The position numbers and the translations under genes were made by a program. Shown here one piece after another: positions 7,431 to 16,469 of a stretch of DNA of 31,699 nt (positions within the stretch are counted from its first letter, which is position 1; each line of letters opens with the position of its first letter). Origin of the DNA: an uncultured Oscillospiraceae bacterium (lineage in GTDB: Bacteria > Bacillota > Clostridia > Oscillospirales > Ruminococcaceae); contig CAJUMS010000025.1 of assembly GCA_910587465.1 (NCBI GenBank), positions 1 to 31,699 of the forward strand. The letters run 5' to 3'. The notes under the pieces are model-generated. The model ran no database searches and was not told the origin of the DNA. It worked only from the letters and a program-made list of their open reading frames with translations.

Positions 7431-10400
7431 ATGAGTGACGATAAATACAGTATAGACGATATTTTAAAGGAGGTCGACACACTGCGCACCTCCGATGACG
7501 ACCACCCAAAAAGCTCTTTTGACGGCAGTGTTACCGATATAATCGGGGGAAACGAGATTGATCGCGCTATACGCACAGGATCTCAGAAAAAGCGCTCAGA
7601 AAAGAGCGAAAAACCCGATATCAGCGTAACAGCGGTCATAAATTCCATTTCTGCGAAAAATAAAAAGGATCGTTCGTCCTCCCTCGCCGCAAGACAGCGC
7701 ACCGAGGAGGAGTTTGAAGAGCGCGTCGCAGACGATATCGCGGGCGCTATGGACAGAAAAAAGGTCAAAACGCCCCCCAAAGAAGACGTTATTCTCCCTG
7801 CGAGACAGCGTACCGAGGAGGAGGTCAGCGAGCGCATCGCCAAAGAAATAAGTGAGGCTGCCGATATCAAGATATGGGAGCGCCTGCGCGATAACGACGA
7901 TGAAATGGACGAGGAGGGCGTAAGAACCTACACTCCCCAAAGCGCCGCCGAAGACGAAAACAACGGCGAGAACGACAGCAACGACGATGATATCGTGTAC
8001 CAGGAGCCCGGAAGCCTTGTAACTACCGATACCATGCAGCTCCGCAAGCAGCGTAAGATCGAAGAGATCAACCAAGCGCTTCTTGAGGTTGACAGCAAAT
8101 ACGATTCTCCCGACGATATGCTCTCCTCCCTTAACCCTATGGAATCGCGCGCGAAGGCTGCCGAACAACTCAAGGGCGACGTTGACGAGAACACCGATAC
8201 CCTCGCGGTCGGCGGTAACGACTTAAAGCGTATCGCAAGCCGCGGCGACGAGAATATCAAGGAATACCGCCCCGCCACAGCGCGTAAAAGAGAACCGGAA
8301 AACAAAGCCGACGACGTTCTGTTCAGCGCGACGGGCGTACAGCGCGCAGCGTTCCCGGGAGGTCTGCATGTCGGAGAGTCGATAGTGGACGCTCTCAATA
8401 AGAAGATAAAAGAGGAAAAGGAGACCGAGGAAAAACCCGAGGAGACCGAAAACACCGAAGATACTCAGTCGGGCAAAATAAGCATAATCGCCTCCGCTCC
8501 CGAGGAGGAGCCCGAGCCCGAACATGAGGAAAATCCCGCCGACAAGATAAAGCAGGCTAACGAGTTGGCGCAGAAGAAAAAGCGCAAAATAGCGAGCTTT
8601 ATCCTCGAGGATATGGGCGGCGATACCGAGGAGCTGGAGCGCTCACGAGCTTATGATGACGACGAGGAAGACGAGGACGACACTGAAGAACCCGTTGACC
8701 TCGACGACGAGAACGTTATCCGCGACCGTCTATCACGCGCCGCAAAGGGTCTGGCGAGCAGATTTTTCATTTTGACGCTGCTGTTCGCTGCGACGCTGTT
8801 TATCGCCATTGCAAACAAATTCAATCTCAAACTCGGCGGGCTCTCCGATATCATACTCTACCGCCTGTCGTCCGAGAACTATCTGTATACCCATCTCACT
8901 ATCGGAATACTTTCGTTCGCGGCGTGCTCGTCCGTTATATCAAACGGTCTGTCAAGACTTGTCAAGCTGCGCCCCGACGGCGATACCTTATGCGCGCTCG
9001 CTCATGTTTCGACGCTGGCGGCTATGGTGCCGTATCTTATGGCGGGCGAATTCACTCAGCGCGGATTTTCGCAGGTATACCTTTCGGTATCGCTGCTGGC
9101 TCTGATATTCAACACCCTGTCTAAGCTGTTCACGGTAAAAACTGCGCAGAAAAATTTTGCGTTTACCTCCGCCGAGGACAAGGCTAAATTCTTTGTCGCG
9201 ATATGCGAGGGAGACGGCGCGGAGCAGCTCGCAAAGGGCGCCGTTACGGGCATACCCTTTATCGCCTCTATGAGAAAGACCGAAATTTTGTGCGACTTCA
9301 TTCTGTCGACCTACTGCGAGGACGTCTCGGACAGAGTTTCGCGCAAGATCGCTCTCGTGACCGTTCCTGCCGCTGTTATCGGCGGCGTGGTCGCATATTT
9401 CACCCTTGGCAACAAGATCGTTCTCAACAACGTTTCGTGGGCTGTGACGGTATGCTCGGCGATATTCGCGCTTGGCGCGTCGTTCTCCGGCTCTATGATC
9501 GTTACGCTGCCTATGCTCCTAGCCGCGGGAAACAGCCGTTCCAGAGGCTCGGTTATTCTCGGCTACAACGCCGTTGAGGATCTTAGCGAAACCAACGCGG
9601 TGCTGGTAGAGGCTAAGACTATCTTCCCACCGTCCTCGGTCAAGATCAACAATATATGCGGCTACGACAAACCCAAAAACCGCTGTGAAGGCAAGATCAA
9701 CATCGACGAGGCTATTATTTACGCGGCAAGTCTTGCCGTTGCCTCGGATAGTGTGCTCGCGGACGCGTTCTTCAATATGCTCAATTACAAGCAGGAGCTG
9801 TTAAAACCCGTTTCCGGATGCATTTATGAAAACAATCTCGGCGTTATGGGCTGGATAGACAGACGGCGCGTACTTCTCGGCAACCGTCAGCATATGAAAT
9901 CCCATGAGATAACCGTTCCGAATAACAAGAAGGAAGCTGCCGCGAACGTAAACAACGACGAGGTAATCTACCTCGCGGTAGGTGGCGAGGTCTGCCTGCT
10001 GTTCTTTGTACAGCTTACCGCCGATCCCGCGATCAAGAGCAGCGTCCAAGACCTGGCTTACAACGATGTTTCGCTGGTCGTTAAGACCGTTGACGGCATG
10101 ATAACAAGCTCCGCAATAACAGAGCTATTTGAGATCGACGCAGATAATGTGAAGATACTGCCGTTTGAGGCTCACGAAACCTTCAATGAAAACACCAAGT
10201 TTGTTTCGAGCGGCAGCGCGGCTGTTTCGTGCGACGGCACATTTATCGCATTTGCGGATGCTATTACGACGGCGCGCAATATCCGCGCAAGAAGTACACT
10301 TGGATGTATCGTTCAGGTGGCGGGCGTGGCTATCGGAATACTGCTTGCTATCATCTTTATGCTGTTCTCTGAAATTGTTGAACGAAAAGCCAATCTGCCA

Positions 10401-10490
10401 ATGGGTATGTTCAACGTTTTCAATATTCTGTTTTATAACCTAGTGTGTGCTGCTATCACGCTCGGTATCCCGTTAATCAAACGCCTATGA
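7431..10490 (+). CDS. Large acidic membrane protein, catalytically dead P-type ATPase relative
   Basis: 1019 aa. Residues 1 to about 435 are a highly charged, probably disordered cytoplasmic region rich in Asp/Glu, with two copies of an RQRTEEE repeat (about residues 89 and 124). Then come about six membrane helices (about 443-703), a soluble region, and a final helix pair (about 961-1016). The topology and soluble motifs resemble a P-type ATPase: RRRVLLGNRQHM fits the nucleotide-binding domain. The phosphorylation site that should read DKTGT is VEAKTIF (E727 near the Asp position), and the TGDN motif appears as KTVDG (about 885). It should therefore not pump ions by the normal cycle. A strong RBS (AAGGAGAG) precedes the ATG, 14 nt after rlmB. 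It overlaps tadA by ATGA. A regulatory or scaffold role is only a guess. Confidence 0.8.
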   Translation: MSDDKYSIDDILKEVDTLRTSDDDHPKSSFDGSVTDIIGGNEIDRAIRTGSQKKRSEKSEKPDISVTAVINSISAKNKKDRSSSLAARQRTEEEFEERVADDIAGAMDRKKVKTPPKEDVILPARQRTEEEVSERIAKEISEAADIKIWERLRDNDDEMDEEGVRTYTPQSAAEDENNGENDSNDDDIVYQEPGSLVTTDTMQLRKQRKIEEINQALLEVDSKYDSPDDMLSSLNPMESRAKAAEQLKGDVDENTDTLAVGGNDLKRIASRGDENIKEYRPATARKREPENKADDVLFSATGVQRAAFPGGLHVGESIVDALNKKIKEEKETEEKPEETENTEDTQSGKISIIASAPEEEPEPEHEENPADKIKQANELAQKKKRKIASFILEDMGGDTEELERSRAYDDDEEDEDDTEEPVDLDDENVIRDRLSRAAKGLASRFFILTLLFAATLFIAIANKFNLKLGGLSDIILYRLSSENYLYTHLTIGILSFAACSSVISNGLSRLVKLRPDGDTLCALAHVSTLAAMVPYLMAGEFTQRGFSQVYLSVSLLALIFNTLSKLFTVKTAQKNFAFTSAEDKAKFFVAICEGDGAEQLAKGAVTGIPFIASMRKTEILCDFILSTYCEDVSDRVSRKIALVTVPAAVIGGVVAYFTLGNKIVLNNVSWAVTVCSAIFALGASFSGSMIVTLPMLLAAGNSRSRGSVILGYNAVEDLSETNAVLVEAKTIFPPSSVKINNICGYDKPKNRCEGKINIDEAIIYAASLAVASDSVLADAFFNMLNYKQELLKPVSGCIYENNLGVMGWIDRRRVLLGNRQHMKSHEITVPNNKKEAAANVNNDEVIYLAVGGEVCLLFFVQLTADPAIKSSVQDLAYNDVSLVVKTVDGMITSSAITELFEIDADNVKILPFEAHETFNENTKFVSSGSAAVSCDGTFIAFADAITTARNIRARSTLGCIVQVAGVAIGILLAIIFMLFSEIVERKANLPMGMFNVFNILFYNLVCAAITLGIPLIKRL

Positions 10491-10939
10491 CGCTTGACGA
10501 GGAATATATGGAAAAAGCCCTGTCTCTTGCCCGAAAAGCGGCTGAACAGGGCGAGATACCCGTCGGCGCGGTTGTCGTCGACGAAAACGGGAATATAGTC
10601 GGCGAAGGGCATAACCTTCGCGAAACGCTTCTCTCCCCTACCGCTCATGCAGAGATGATCGCGATAGAGGCGGCGGCGAAAAAGCTCGGTAGGCGAAGAT
10701 TGTCCGACTGTACGCTTTACGTCACGCTTGAGCCCTGTCCAATGTGCGCGGGGGCGGTCATGAACGCTCAGCTCAAGCGTCTTGTGTACGGTGCGTTCGA
10801 CGAAAAAAACGGCGCCTGCGCATCGGTCGTGACACTGTTTGACGAGAAGTTCACGCATATACCGAGAGTGAGGAGCCGCGTTCTCGAGCGACGCTGCGGA
10901 GAGATACTCACCGAATTTTTCAGAAATCTCCGCGGATAA
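10487..10939 (+). CDS. tadA: tRNA-specific adenosine deaminase TadA
   Basis: 150 aa zinc deaminase that converts A34 of tRNA-Arg (ACG anticodon) to inosine. It has the catalytic HAE motif (H54, E56) and the zinc ligands in PCPMCAG (C84, C87). N-terminal EEYMEKALSLARKAAEQGEI and PVGAVVV are typical of TadA rather than of cytidine or guanine deaminases. ATG 10487 overlaps the stop of the preceding gene as ATGA; an in-frame upstream start would sit inside that gene and is not used. It belongs to the translation operon. Confidence 0.93.
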   Translation: MTLDEEYMEKALSLARKAAEQGEIPVGAVVVDENGNIVGEGHNLRETLLSPTAHAEMIAIEAAAKKLGRRRLSDCTLYVTLEPCPMCAGAVMNAQLKRLVYGAFDEKNGACASVVTLFDEKFTHIPRVRSRVLERRCGEILTEFFRNLRG

Positions 10940-10959
10940 TAACTTTTAGGAAAGACTGT

Positions 10960-12501
10960 ATGAACAAATACCAAAAGCTGGCAAGCAATACACTGGTCTT
11001 GGGAATAGGACAATTCAGCTCAAAGCTGCTTGTGTATGTAATGCTCAAGTTCTACCTCGAAACGCTTGGCGACGAGCAGTTCGGCGTAATGAACAACATC
11101 ATCACGGCGGCTTCGCTGCTTATATCCGTAGTTACGCTGTCCATCGCGGACGGCGTGCTCCGCTTTGCACTGGAAAAGTCCAACAACGGCAGAATGGTAT
11201 TTTCAATTGGTATAAACGTCTGTATAGTCGGAAGTATAGTTTTTATCCCGTTTGTGCCGCTTATCGGGCTTATTCCAATGCTCAAGGGGTACGAGTGGCT
11301 GCTGCTGATATACGTGTTTATGGGCAGCATCAAGGAAGTCAGCGGCATTTACGTGCGCTCGCGATACAGCGTCAAGCTGTACGCTGTGGACGGAATCGTC
11401 ACGACGGTCTCGACGATAATATACAACCTTATGTTTCTCGGCGCGTTCAAGTGGGGGGTCATGGGGTATGTTTTCGCAGTCGTTTTGGGAGACTTTACAT
11501 CTATTGTTTTTTTGAACATAACAACGAAGGTGTTCTTGCAGTACCGTCCGTTCGGAAACGACAAATCTCTGCGCAACGCCATGCTGCGATATAGTATCCC
11601 GCTTATGCCGACGATGATAATGTGGTGGATAGTCAACGCCTCGGATCAGTTCATGATTACAGGCATGCTCGGCGACAGGGAAAACAGCTTGTATTCGTTC
11701 GCGTATAAATTCCCTAATTTGGTTACTATCGTGGTCGGTATACTGTCGCAGGCGTGGAGAATGTCGGCGATAACCGAACGAAACTCGCGAACGGTCTCGA
11801 ATTTCTACTCGACGACGTTCAGCATGATACAGACGGTAATGTTTCTCGGCTGCGGCGGTATAATGCTTATACTGCGCCCGATAATCATGCAGTTCTACAA
11901 TACCGAGGGCTTTGAATCGGGCTATTTTTACGTCCCGCTGCTGCTTGGCGCGACGATATTTCAGGCAATGGACAACTTTTTATCGAGTATCTACGAGGCG
12001 GCGCAGAAAACCACCCACTCGATGACCTCATCGGCAATGGGCGCGGTGGTGAACATCGCGCTGAACATAGTACTTATCAAAACCATAGGCATTTCGGGCG
12101 CGGCTATAGCGACGCTTGCAAGCTACATAGTTGTATTTATCTACCGCATTATCGACACTAAAAAGTATCTGTATATGAAGGTGTACTGGGCGAAGATAGT
12201 CGTCAACCTTATTCTGCTTGCGGGAATGGCTTGCTCGATTATGTTCCTCGAGTACGGAACCATGCAGAACGTTATCAATGCGGTCATTTTTCTGATAATC
12301 GCCGCTATAAACTTCCAGTCATGCGTACAGGCTATAAGGCTGATACTGAACAGGCGCAAAGCCGCTCCGCAAGGTGCTCCGAGCACTCCGCCTCCGAGAA
12401 GCTCCGAGAACGGAGCGCCGCATAACGCTCCGAACAGTGCTCCTAGACGCGAACCGCCGCGCGGTAACAATACAAATCAATATAAGGATAAGAGAAGATG
12501 A
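10960..12501 (+). CDS. Polysaccharide/oligosaccharide flippase-family membrane protein (MOP superfamily)
   Basis: 513 aa with about 12-14 membrane helices across residues 1-465, matching Wzx/MurJ-like lipid-linked oligosaccharide exporters (YQKLASNTLVLGIGQFSSKLLVYVMLKFYL at the start, read in two halves, is a typical first repeat; IPLMPTMIMWWIVNASDQFMI is the mid-protein helix pair). The last 45 or so residues form a hydrophilic Pro/Ala/Arg/Asn-rich tail that is not part of the transporter fold. RBS AGGAAAG lies upstream of ATG. The substrate cannot be told from sequence. Its stop overlaps the rimM start by 4 nt, an odd partnership of an envelope transporter with ribosome maturation genes. 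Confidence 0.82.
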   Translation: MNKYQKLASNTLVLGIGQFSSKLLVYVMLKFYLETLGDEQFGVMNNIITAASLLISVVTLSIADGVLRFALEKSNNGRMVFSIGINVCIVGSIVFIPFVPLIGLIPMLKGYEWLLLIYVFMGSIKEVSGIYVRSRYSVKLYAVDGIVTTVSTIIYNLMFLGAFKWGVMGYVFAVVLGDFTSIVFLNITTKVFLQYRPFGNDKSLRNAMLRYSIPLMPTMIMWWIVNASDQFMITGMLGDRENSLYSFAYKFPNLVTIVVGILSQAWRMSAITERNSRTVSNFYSTTFSMIQTVMFLGCGGIMLILRPIIMQFYNTEGFESGYFYVPLLLGATIFQAMDNFLSSIYEAAQKTTHSMTSSAMGAVVNIALNIVLIKTIGISGAAIATLASYIVVFIYRIIDTKKYLYMKVYWAKIVVNLILLAGMACSIMFLEYGTMQNVINAVIFLIIAAINFQSCVQAIRLILNRRKAAPQGAPSTPPPRSSENGAPHNAPNSAPRREPPRGNNTNQYKDKRR

Positions 12502-13016
12502 AACAATTTTTGGAAATAGCAAAAATAACCGCCACCCACGGAATACGCGGCGAGGTGCGCTGTCAATACTACTGCGACGCGCCCGACGTGCTGTGCGAAT
12601 TTGACGATCTGTATCTTGATAAAGGTTCCAAGCCCGTTCACGTCGACCGCGCTTACCCTCACAAAAATGTGGTAATAATGCATATTGAGGGCGTTGATAC
12701 GGTCGAACAGGCGCAGACCCTTATCGGTAAGCTGCTGTATATTAACCGCGACGACGCGGAACTTGACGACGACCTATACTTCATTCAGGACATAATCGGA
12801 TTGACAGTAAGGGATGCGTACACGGGCGAAGTTTACGGAAGGATATCCGAGGTGTATCAGAACGGCGCGGCTGACGTGTACTCCATTAAGAAGGAGAACG
12901 GTGCTGAACTGATGTTCCCATGCATTGACGAGGTAGTAAAAAAGATAGATGTCGAGGGCGGAGAAATGCTGATAAAGCCGCTACCGGGGCTGTTCGACAA
13001 CGAGGACGGGCAATGA
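12498..13016 (+). CDS. rimM: Ribosome maturation factor RimM
   Basis: 172 aa, normal length. The N-terminal RimM barrel domain begins EIAKITATHGIRGEVR, the hallmark of the family. The C-terminal PRC-barrel-like half contains DIIGLTVRDAYTGEVYGRI and ends with the conserved MLIKPLPGLFD. RimM binds ribosomal protein S19 and helps mature the 30S head. ATG overlaps the flippase stop; GGATAAGAG lies upstream. It overlaps trmD by ATGA, the usual rimM-trmD order, though rpsP and rplS that often flank this pair are absent here. Confidence 0.95.
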   Translation: MKQFLEIAKITATHGIRGEVRCQYYCDAPDVLCEFDDLYLDKGSKPVHVDRAYPHKNVVIMHIEGVDTVEQAQTLIGKLLYINRDDAELDDDLYFIQDIIGLTVRDAYTGEVYGRISEVYQNGAADVYSIKKENGAELMFPCIDEVVKKIDVEGGEMLIKPLPGLFDNEDGQ

Positions 13017-13795
13017 GAATAGACATAGCCACGCTGTTCCCCGAGATGTGCGACGGCGTATTACGGACGAGCGTTCTTGGGCGCGGCATAAGGAACGGCT
13101 GTATCGAGATATACACTCATGATATCCGTCTGTACACCGAGAACAAACACCGCAATGTCGACGACAAGCCCTACGGCGGCGGCACCGGAATGATAATGCA
13201 GGCGCAGCCGATATATGACTGCGTAATGGCGGTGATCTCGCAGCACAAGTCGCGTCCGCGGATAATATATATGTCGCCGCAAGGCGAAACGCTCACGCAG
13301 GGGAAAGTCCGCGAGCTTGCTGCCGAGGAGGGCTTGATACTCCTGTGCGGTCACTATGAGGGCGTTGACGGGCGAGTTCTAGAGGAGCTGAACGCAGAAG
13401 AGCTGTCGGTCGGAGATTATGTATTGACGGGCGGCGAGCTGCCTGCACTGATAGTCTGCGACGCGGTCGCGAGGCTGCAGGAGGGCGTTCTCCCGAACGA
13501 GGACGCGTATTCTATTGAGAGCCATTATAACGGATTGCTGGAGTATCCGCAGTACTCGCGCCCCGAGGTATGGCGAGGACGAGCCGTACCCGAGATATTG
13601 CTGTCGGGAGACCACAAAAAGGTTGCCGAGTGGCAGAAGCGGACGGCAATTGAGGTCACGCGGGAAAAGCGTCCCGATATGTACGAAAAATATCTGTTGG
13701 ATCACGCGGAGGAGATAGCCGCCGAGGAAGCCAAGCGGCTGAAAAAGCTAAGACGTAAGGAACGTAAACGCAAAGAGGATAACGATAATGAGTAA
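13013..13795 (+). CDS. trmD: tRNA (guanine-N1-)-methyltransferase TrmD
   Basis: 260 aa SPOUT enzyme that makes m1G37 in tRNAs and prevents frameshifting. It shows KPYGGGTGMIMQ, MSPQGETLTQ, LLCGHYEGVDGR and SVGDYVLTGGELP, which form the SAM-binding knot and active site. The last 25 or so residues (KRLKKLRRKERKRKEDNDNE) are a basic extension slightly longer than usual. The start overlaps rimM by 4 nt, and the stop lies 8 nt inside the era start, so all three are probably translationally coupled. Confidence 0.96.
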   Translation: MRIDIATLFPEMCDGVLRTSVLGRGIRNGCIEIYTHDIRLYTENKHRNVDDKPYGGGTGMIMQAQPIYDCVMAVISQHKSRPRIIYMSPQGETLTQGKVRELAAEEGLILLCGHYEGVDGRVLEELNAEELSVGDYVLTGGELPALIVCDAVARLQEGVLPNEDAYSIESHYNGLLEYPQYSRPEVWRGRAVPEILLSGDHKKVAEWQKRTAIEVTREKRPDMYEKYLLDHAEEIAAEEAKRLKKLRRKERKRKEDNDNE

Positions 13796-14687
13796 AAACG
13801 CATTTATAGCTATAACAGGCAGGCCCAACGCGGGCAAGTCCTCGCTGACTAATCTGCTGGTCGGCGAGAAGATATCCATAGTCAGCGAAAAGCCGCAGAC
13901 AACGCGCAACCGTATCAACGGCGTATTGACAAAAGGCGAGACGCAGTTCGTGTTTATCGACACGCCAGGTATGCTGAAAGCAAAGACCAAGCTCGCCGAG
14001 CATATGGTCAAATCGGTGCGCTCGTCTGTTGAGGACGTTGACGTAGCTATCTTAATGGCGGACGTGACCAAAAAGATGTCCGGCGTGGAACAGGAGCTTA
14101 TCCGCTCGTTCGCGCAGAACGGCACGGATGTCGTGTTGCTGCTGAACAAGATAGACCTCCTGAAAAACAAGGAAGACCTGCTGCCGATAATCGCGCAGTA
14201 TAACGAGCTTTACGACTTTACGGAGGTCATTCCGATAAGCGTAAAGCGCCGTATCAATACCGACCAAATCCTTCCCGCGCTGGAAAAGTACGCCGTCGAG
14301 GGCGAACACTTCTTCCCCGACGATATTGCGACCGACAGAACGGAGCGCTTTCTCTGCGCCGAGATAGTCCGCGAAAAGATACTGTGGACTATGCAGCAGG
14401 AGATACCTCACGGCACGGCGGTGGATATTGAGAGCTTCAAAACGCGCACAAAAAACGGCGCCGAAATCATCGACATCGGCGCGGTCATCATCTGTGAAAA
14501 GAACTCTCACAAGGGCATGATAATCGGCAAGGGCGGCGAACGCCTTAAGGAGATTGGCACCATGGCGCGTAAGGACATTGAGGAGCTGCTCGGCTGCAAG
14601 GTAAATTTGCAGCTCTTCGTCAAGGTCAAGGAGGACTGGCGCAATCGTGAAAACGTTATCACTGAGTATAATATCGCCGATGAGTAA
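13788..14687 (+). CDS. era: GTPase Era
   Basis: 299 aa, normal length. GTPase domain with G1 GRPNAGKS (11-18), G2 TTRNR (38-42), G3 DTPG (58-61) and G4 NKID (about 120); a C-terminal KH domain contains the RNA-binding loop GMIIGKGGERLKEIG. Era binds the 3' end of 16S rRNA and couples 30S maturation to growth. GAGG upstream of ATG 13788 serves as RBS inside the end of trmD. It is the last gene of the operon. Only 33 bp separate it from the convergent XRE gene, with a short weak inverted repeat (AGGCG...CGCCT) between them. Confidence 0.96.
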   Translation: MSKNAFIAITGRPNAGKSSLTNLLVGEKISIVSEKPQTTRNRINGVLTKGETQFVFIDTPGMLKAKTKLAEHMVKSVRSSVEDVDVAILMADVTKKMSGVEQELIRSFAQNGTDVVLLLNKIDLLKNKEDLLPIIAQYNELYDFTEVIPISVKRRINTDQILPALEKYAVEGEHFFPDDIATDRTERFLCAEIVREKILWTMQQEIPHGTAVDIESFKTRTKNGAEIIDIGAVIICEKNSHKGMIIGKGGERLKEIGTMARKDIEELLGCKVNLQLFVKVKEDWRNRENVITEYNIADE

Positions 14688-14720
14688 AAATCAAGGCGAC
14701 ATTTATCTGCCGCCTGTAAC

Positions 14721-15389
14721 TTATTTCTCAAATTTCTGAAGATCGCGCTCGACGTTCGTCACTATCGAGAACAGCGCCGTGCCCTGCTTGGGGTAATCCT
14801 GCTCGATACGCGCATTTGTTATGCGCTCATCGGCTGTTCCGTCATGGGCGGCGTTCTTTGCCTTGATATCGTCGATGGACATCTGAGCCGCGCACACTCC
14901 CGAAACGTCGTCAAACGGCACCGCAAAGGAGTTTTCATCGTTCTTCCCGCCCGCGGAATACACGTGACGGTAAGCGCGGTAGACTGCCGTAAGCAGATAC
15001 GAAGACACCGACTTTGCAAGCTTGATGTTCTTCGTTTTCATCAGCAGCGAAAAAATCACCTCAAGCGCATTCGTTATCAGCTTTTTGCGCAGCATAATAC
15101 CCAGACCGTTCGGGTCGCCGCCGTAGCTCTCCGAAACGGTGCTCGCGGGCAACTCCTCCTCTGACACTACCGTGCCGTTGCGCGAGCTTGTCCTGCCGAG
15201 TATGTAATCTACCGACACGCCGTAAAAATCAGCGGCGGTCACCAGAAAATCCAATCCGCATTCGCGTTTTCCATTCTCATAGTGCGACAAAAGCGCCTGT
15301 GCGACGCCCAGCTGATCCGCCGCTTCTTTCTGCCGCAGACCTCTCTCTTTACGCAGCAATTTCATCACTCTAGGAAAATCCTTGTTCAT
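14721..15389 (-). CDS. XRE-family transcriptional regulator
   Basis: 222 aa. An N-terminal lambda-repressor-like helix-turn-helix (residues about 5-60: LLRKERGLRQKEAADQLGV, HYENGKRECGLDFL, ADFYGVSVDYILGR) is followed by a C-terminal region of about 140 residues with mixed helices and no recognised domain. It probably binds DNA as a dimer. ATG 15389 is preceded by GGGAGAG; the frame runs upstream to a TTG at 15443 but without an RBS. It is divergent from the histidine phosphatase gene and has its own consensus promoter. Its targets are unknown; autoregulation is plausible. Confidence 0.85.
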   Translation of the reverse strand: MNKDFPRVMKLLRKERGLRQKEAADQLGVAQALLSHYENGKRECGLDFLVTAADFYGVSVDYILGRTSSRNGTVVSEEELPASTVSESYGGDPNGLGIMLRKKLITNALEVIFSLLMKTKNIKLAKSVSSYLLTAVYRAYRHVYSAGGKNDENSFAVPFDDVSGVCAAQMSIDDIKAKNAAHDGTADERITNARIEQDYPKQGTALFSIVTNVERDLQKFEK

Positions 15390-15458
15390 AGTACTTTTTA
15401 CTCTCCCACTACCTGTCAGACTTAAAGATCTCCGACAAATCAAATAACCATATAGTAT

Positions 15459-15487
15459 ATTATATAACAGTTATTCCGATTTGTAAA
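15459..15487 (-). promoter_or_regulatory. SigA-type promoter of the XRE regulator
   Basis: On the minus strand, TTTACA (15482-15487), a 17-nt spacer, then TATAAT (15459-15464). Transcription would start near 15452, about 60 nt before the ATG. Confidence 0.6.
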
Positions 15488-15573
15488 GCGGCATAATAAC
15501 CAAATTTTCGACGGCTGTCTAGGACATTATTTATAACGCGAAACCGCAAATACCGTATATTGGAGGAAACCAT

Positions 15574-16182
15574 ATGAAAAACTACTACTTGTACCTTATC
15601 CGTCACGGGATCACCCAAGGAAATCTTGACGGAAAATATATCGGACAGACCGACCTCGCGCTTTGTCCCGAGGGAAAAAAGCAGATTGAGTCTCTCTGCG
15701 CCGATGAGATATACCCCGAAGTTGGCAAAGTATACTCCTCACCGTTGGCACGGTGTCTGGAAACCGCCGAGATAATCTATCCCGAGCAGAAGTTGATGAT
15801 TGTCGACGAAATATGCGAAATGAATTTCGGCGAGTTTGAGGGCAAAACACAGCGGCAGCTTCAAGACCTCCGAGAATACACCGACTGGCTGCGCGGAGGT
15901 CCCGACGCCGCTCCCCCGAACGGCGAGAAATACGGCGACTTTATGGTGCGCTGCATTGAAGGTCTGGACATCATTTTCAGCGATATGATGCGCAGGGACG
16001 TTACCCGCGCCGCATGTGTCACCCACGCGGGAGTGATAACAAATCTCCTCTGCGGCTACGGTCTGCCAAAGGGTCAGCCTGCGGACTATATGTGCGCTCC
16101 CGGCGAGGGCTTTGAGATACTCCTCACGCCGTTCCTATGGCAGAAGGGTCCCGCGTTTGAGATATCGGGCAGACTGCAATGA
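15574..16182 (+). CDS. Histidine phosphatase family protein
   Basis: 202 aa member of the phosphoglycerate-mutase-like superfamily. The catalytic histidine lies in LIRHGITQGN (R10-H11-G12); YSSPLARCLETAEII holds the second phosphate-binding Arg; the acid Glu lies in EMNFGEFEG; the second histidine is in VTHAGVITNLL. Alpha-ribazole phosphatase (CobC) and broad sugar-phosphate phosphatases share this layout, and no cobalamin genes are nearby, so the substrate is left open. TTGGAGG precedes the ATG. It stands alone between the XRE gene and the feoAB region. Confidence 0.88.
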   Translation: MKNYYLYLIRHGITQGNLDGKYIGQTDLALCPEGKKQIESLCADEIYPEVGKVYSSPLARCLETAEIIYPEQKLMIVDEICEMNFGEFEGKTQRQLQDLREYTDWLRGGPDAAPPNGEKYGDFMVRCIEGLDIIFSDMMRRDVTRAACVTHAGVITNLLCGYGLPKGQPADYMCAPGEGFEILLTPFLWQKGPAFEISGRLQ

Positions 16183-16208
16183 CAATTACCAAATGGAAAT
16201 ATATGCAG

Positions 16209-16254
16209 TTATATTGCTATTAGTAATTTTCGTCAAACACTTCAAGCAATATAA
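16209..16254. repeat. Perfect 10-bp inverted repeat in the 3' region of the phosphatase gene
   Basis: TTATATTGCT at 16209-16218 and AGCAATATAA at 16245-16254 are exact reverse complements around a 26-nt loop. AT-rich; may fold in RNA. Its function is unknown. Confidence 0.4.
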
Positions 16255-16266
16255 TATATTAAAGAT

Positions 16267-16300
16267 AGCCGCGATATCTACGGATGTTGCGGCTTTGTTG
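16267..16300. terminator. Hairpin terminator candidate with a TACG tetraloop
   Basis: AGCCGCGATATC (16267-16278), loop TACG, then GATGTTGCGGCT (16283-16294) pair over 12 bp (with G-U pairs). The c(UACG)g loop is an especially stable tetraloop class. The T-tract is modest on either side (TTGTTG on plus; ATCTTTAATATATT on minus). It could end the phosphatase transcript or a minus-strand small RNA. Confidence 0.5.
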
Positions 16301-16354
16301 CGTGATAATCGGGTTACACGATTTTTATCTTACTTACGACATCAACATCAGATT
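16267..16354 (-). ncRNA. Putative small RNA between the phosphatase gene and feoA
   Basis: A consensus minus-strand promoter (16361-16389) has no ORF downstream. Its transcript would begin near 16354, contain a small AATCG/CGATT stem-loop, and reach the strong hairpin at 16267-16294 after about 85 nt. No known RNA family is recognised. Confidence 0.3.
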
Positions 16355-16360
16355 TCCCAA

Positions 16361-16389
16361 ATTATACCATCCACTTCCTATCTTGTCAA
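16361..16389 (-). promoter_or_regulatory. Orphan consensus SigA promoter on the minus strand
   Basis: On the minus strand, TTGACA (16384-16389), a 17-nt spacer, then TATAAT (16361-16366): a full match to consensus. It points away from feoA toward the hairpin at 16267-16294. Confidence 0.6.
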
Positions 16390-16469
16390 CGCTCTAAATT
16401 TGCTGTCACCAAATCACTTCCCTGCGCATATAATGCCGTAACGCGAAATTCTGTATTTGGGGTGAGAAT

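Noticed and set aside
16429..16434. Fur or DtxR-regulated promoter for feoA
   Set aside because: A TATAAT is present, but no good -35 element and no recognisable iron box could be placed.
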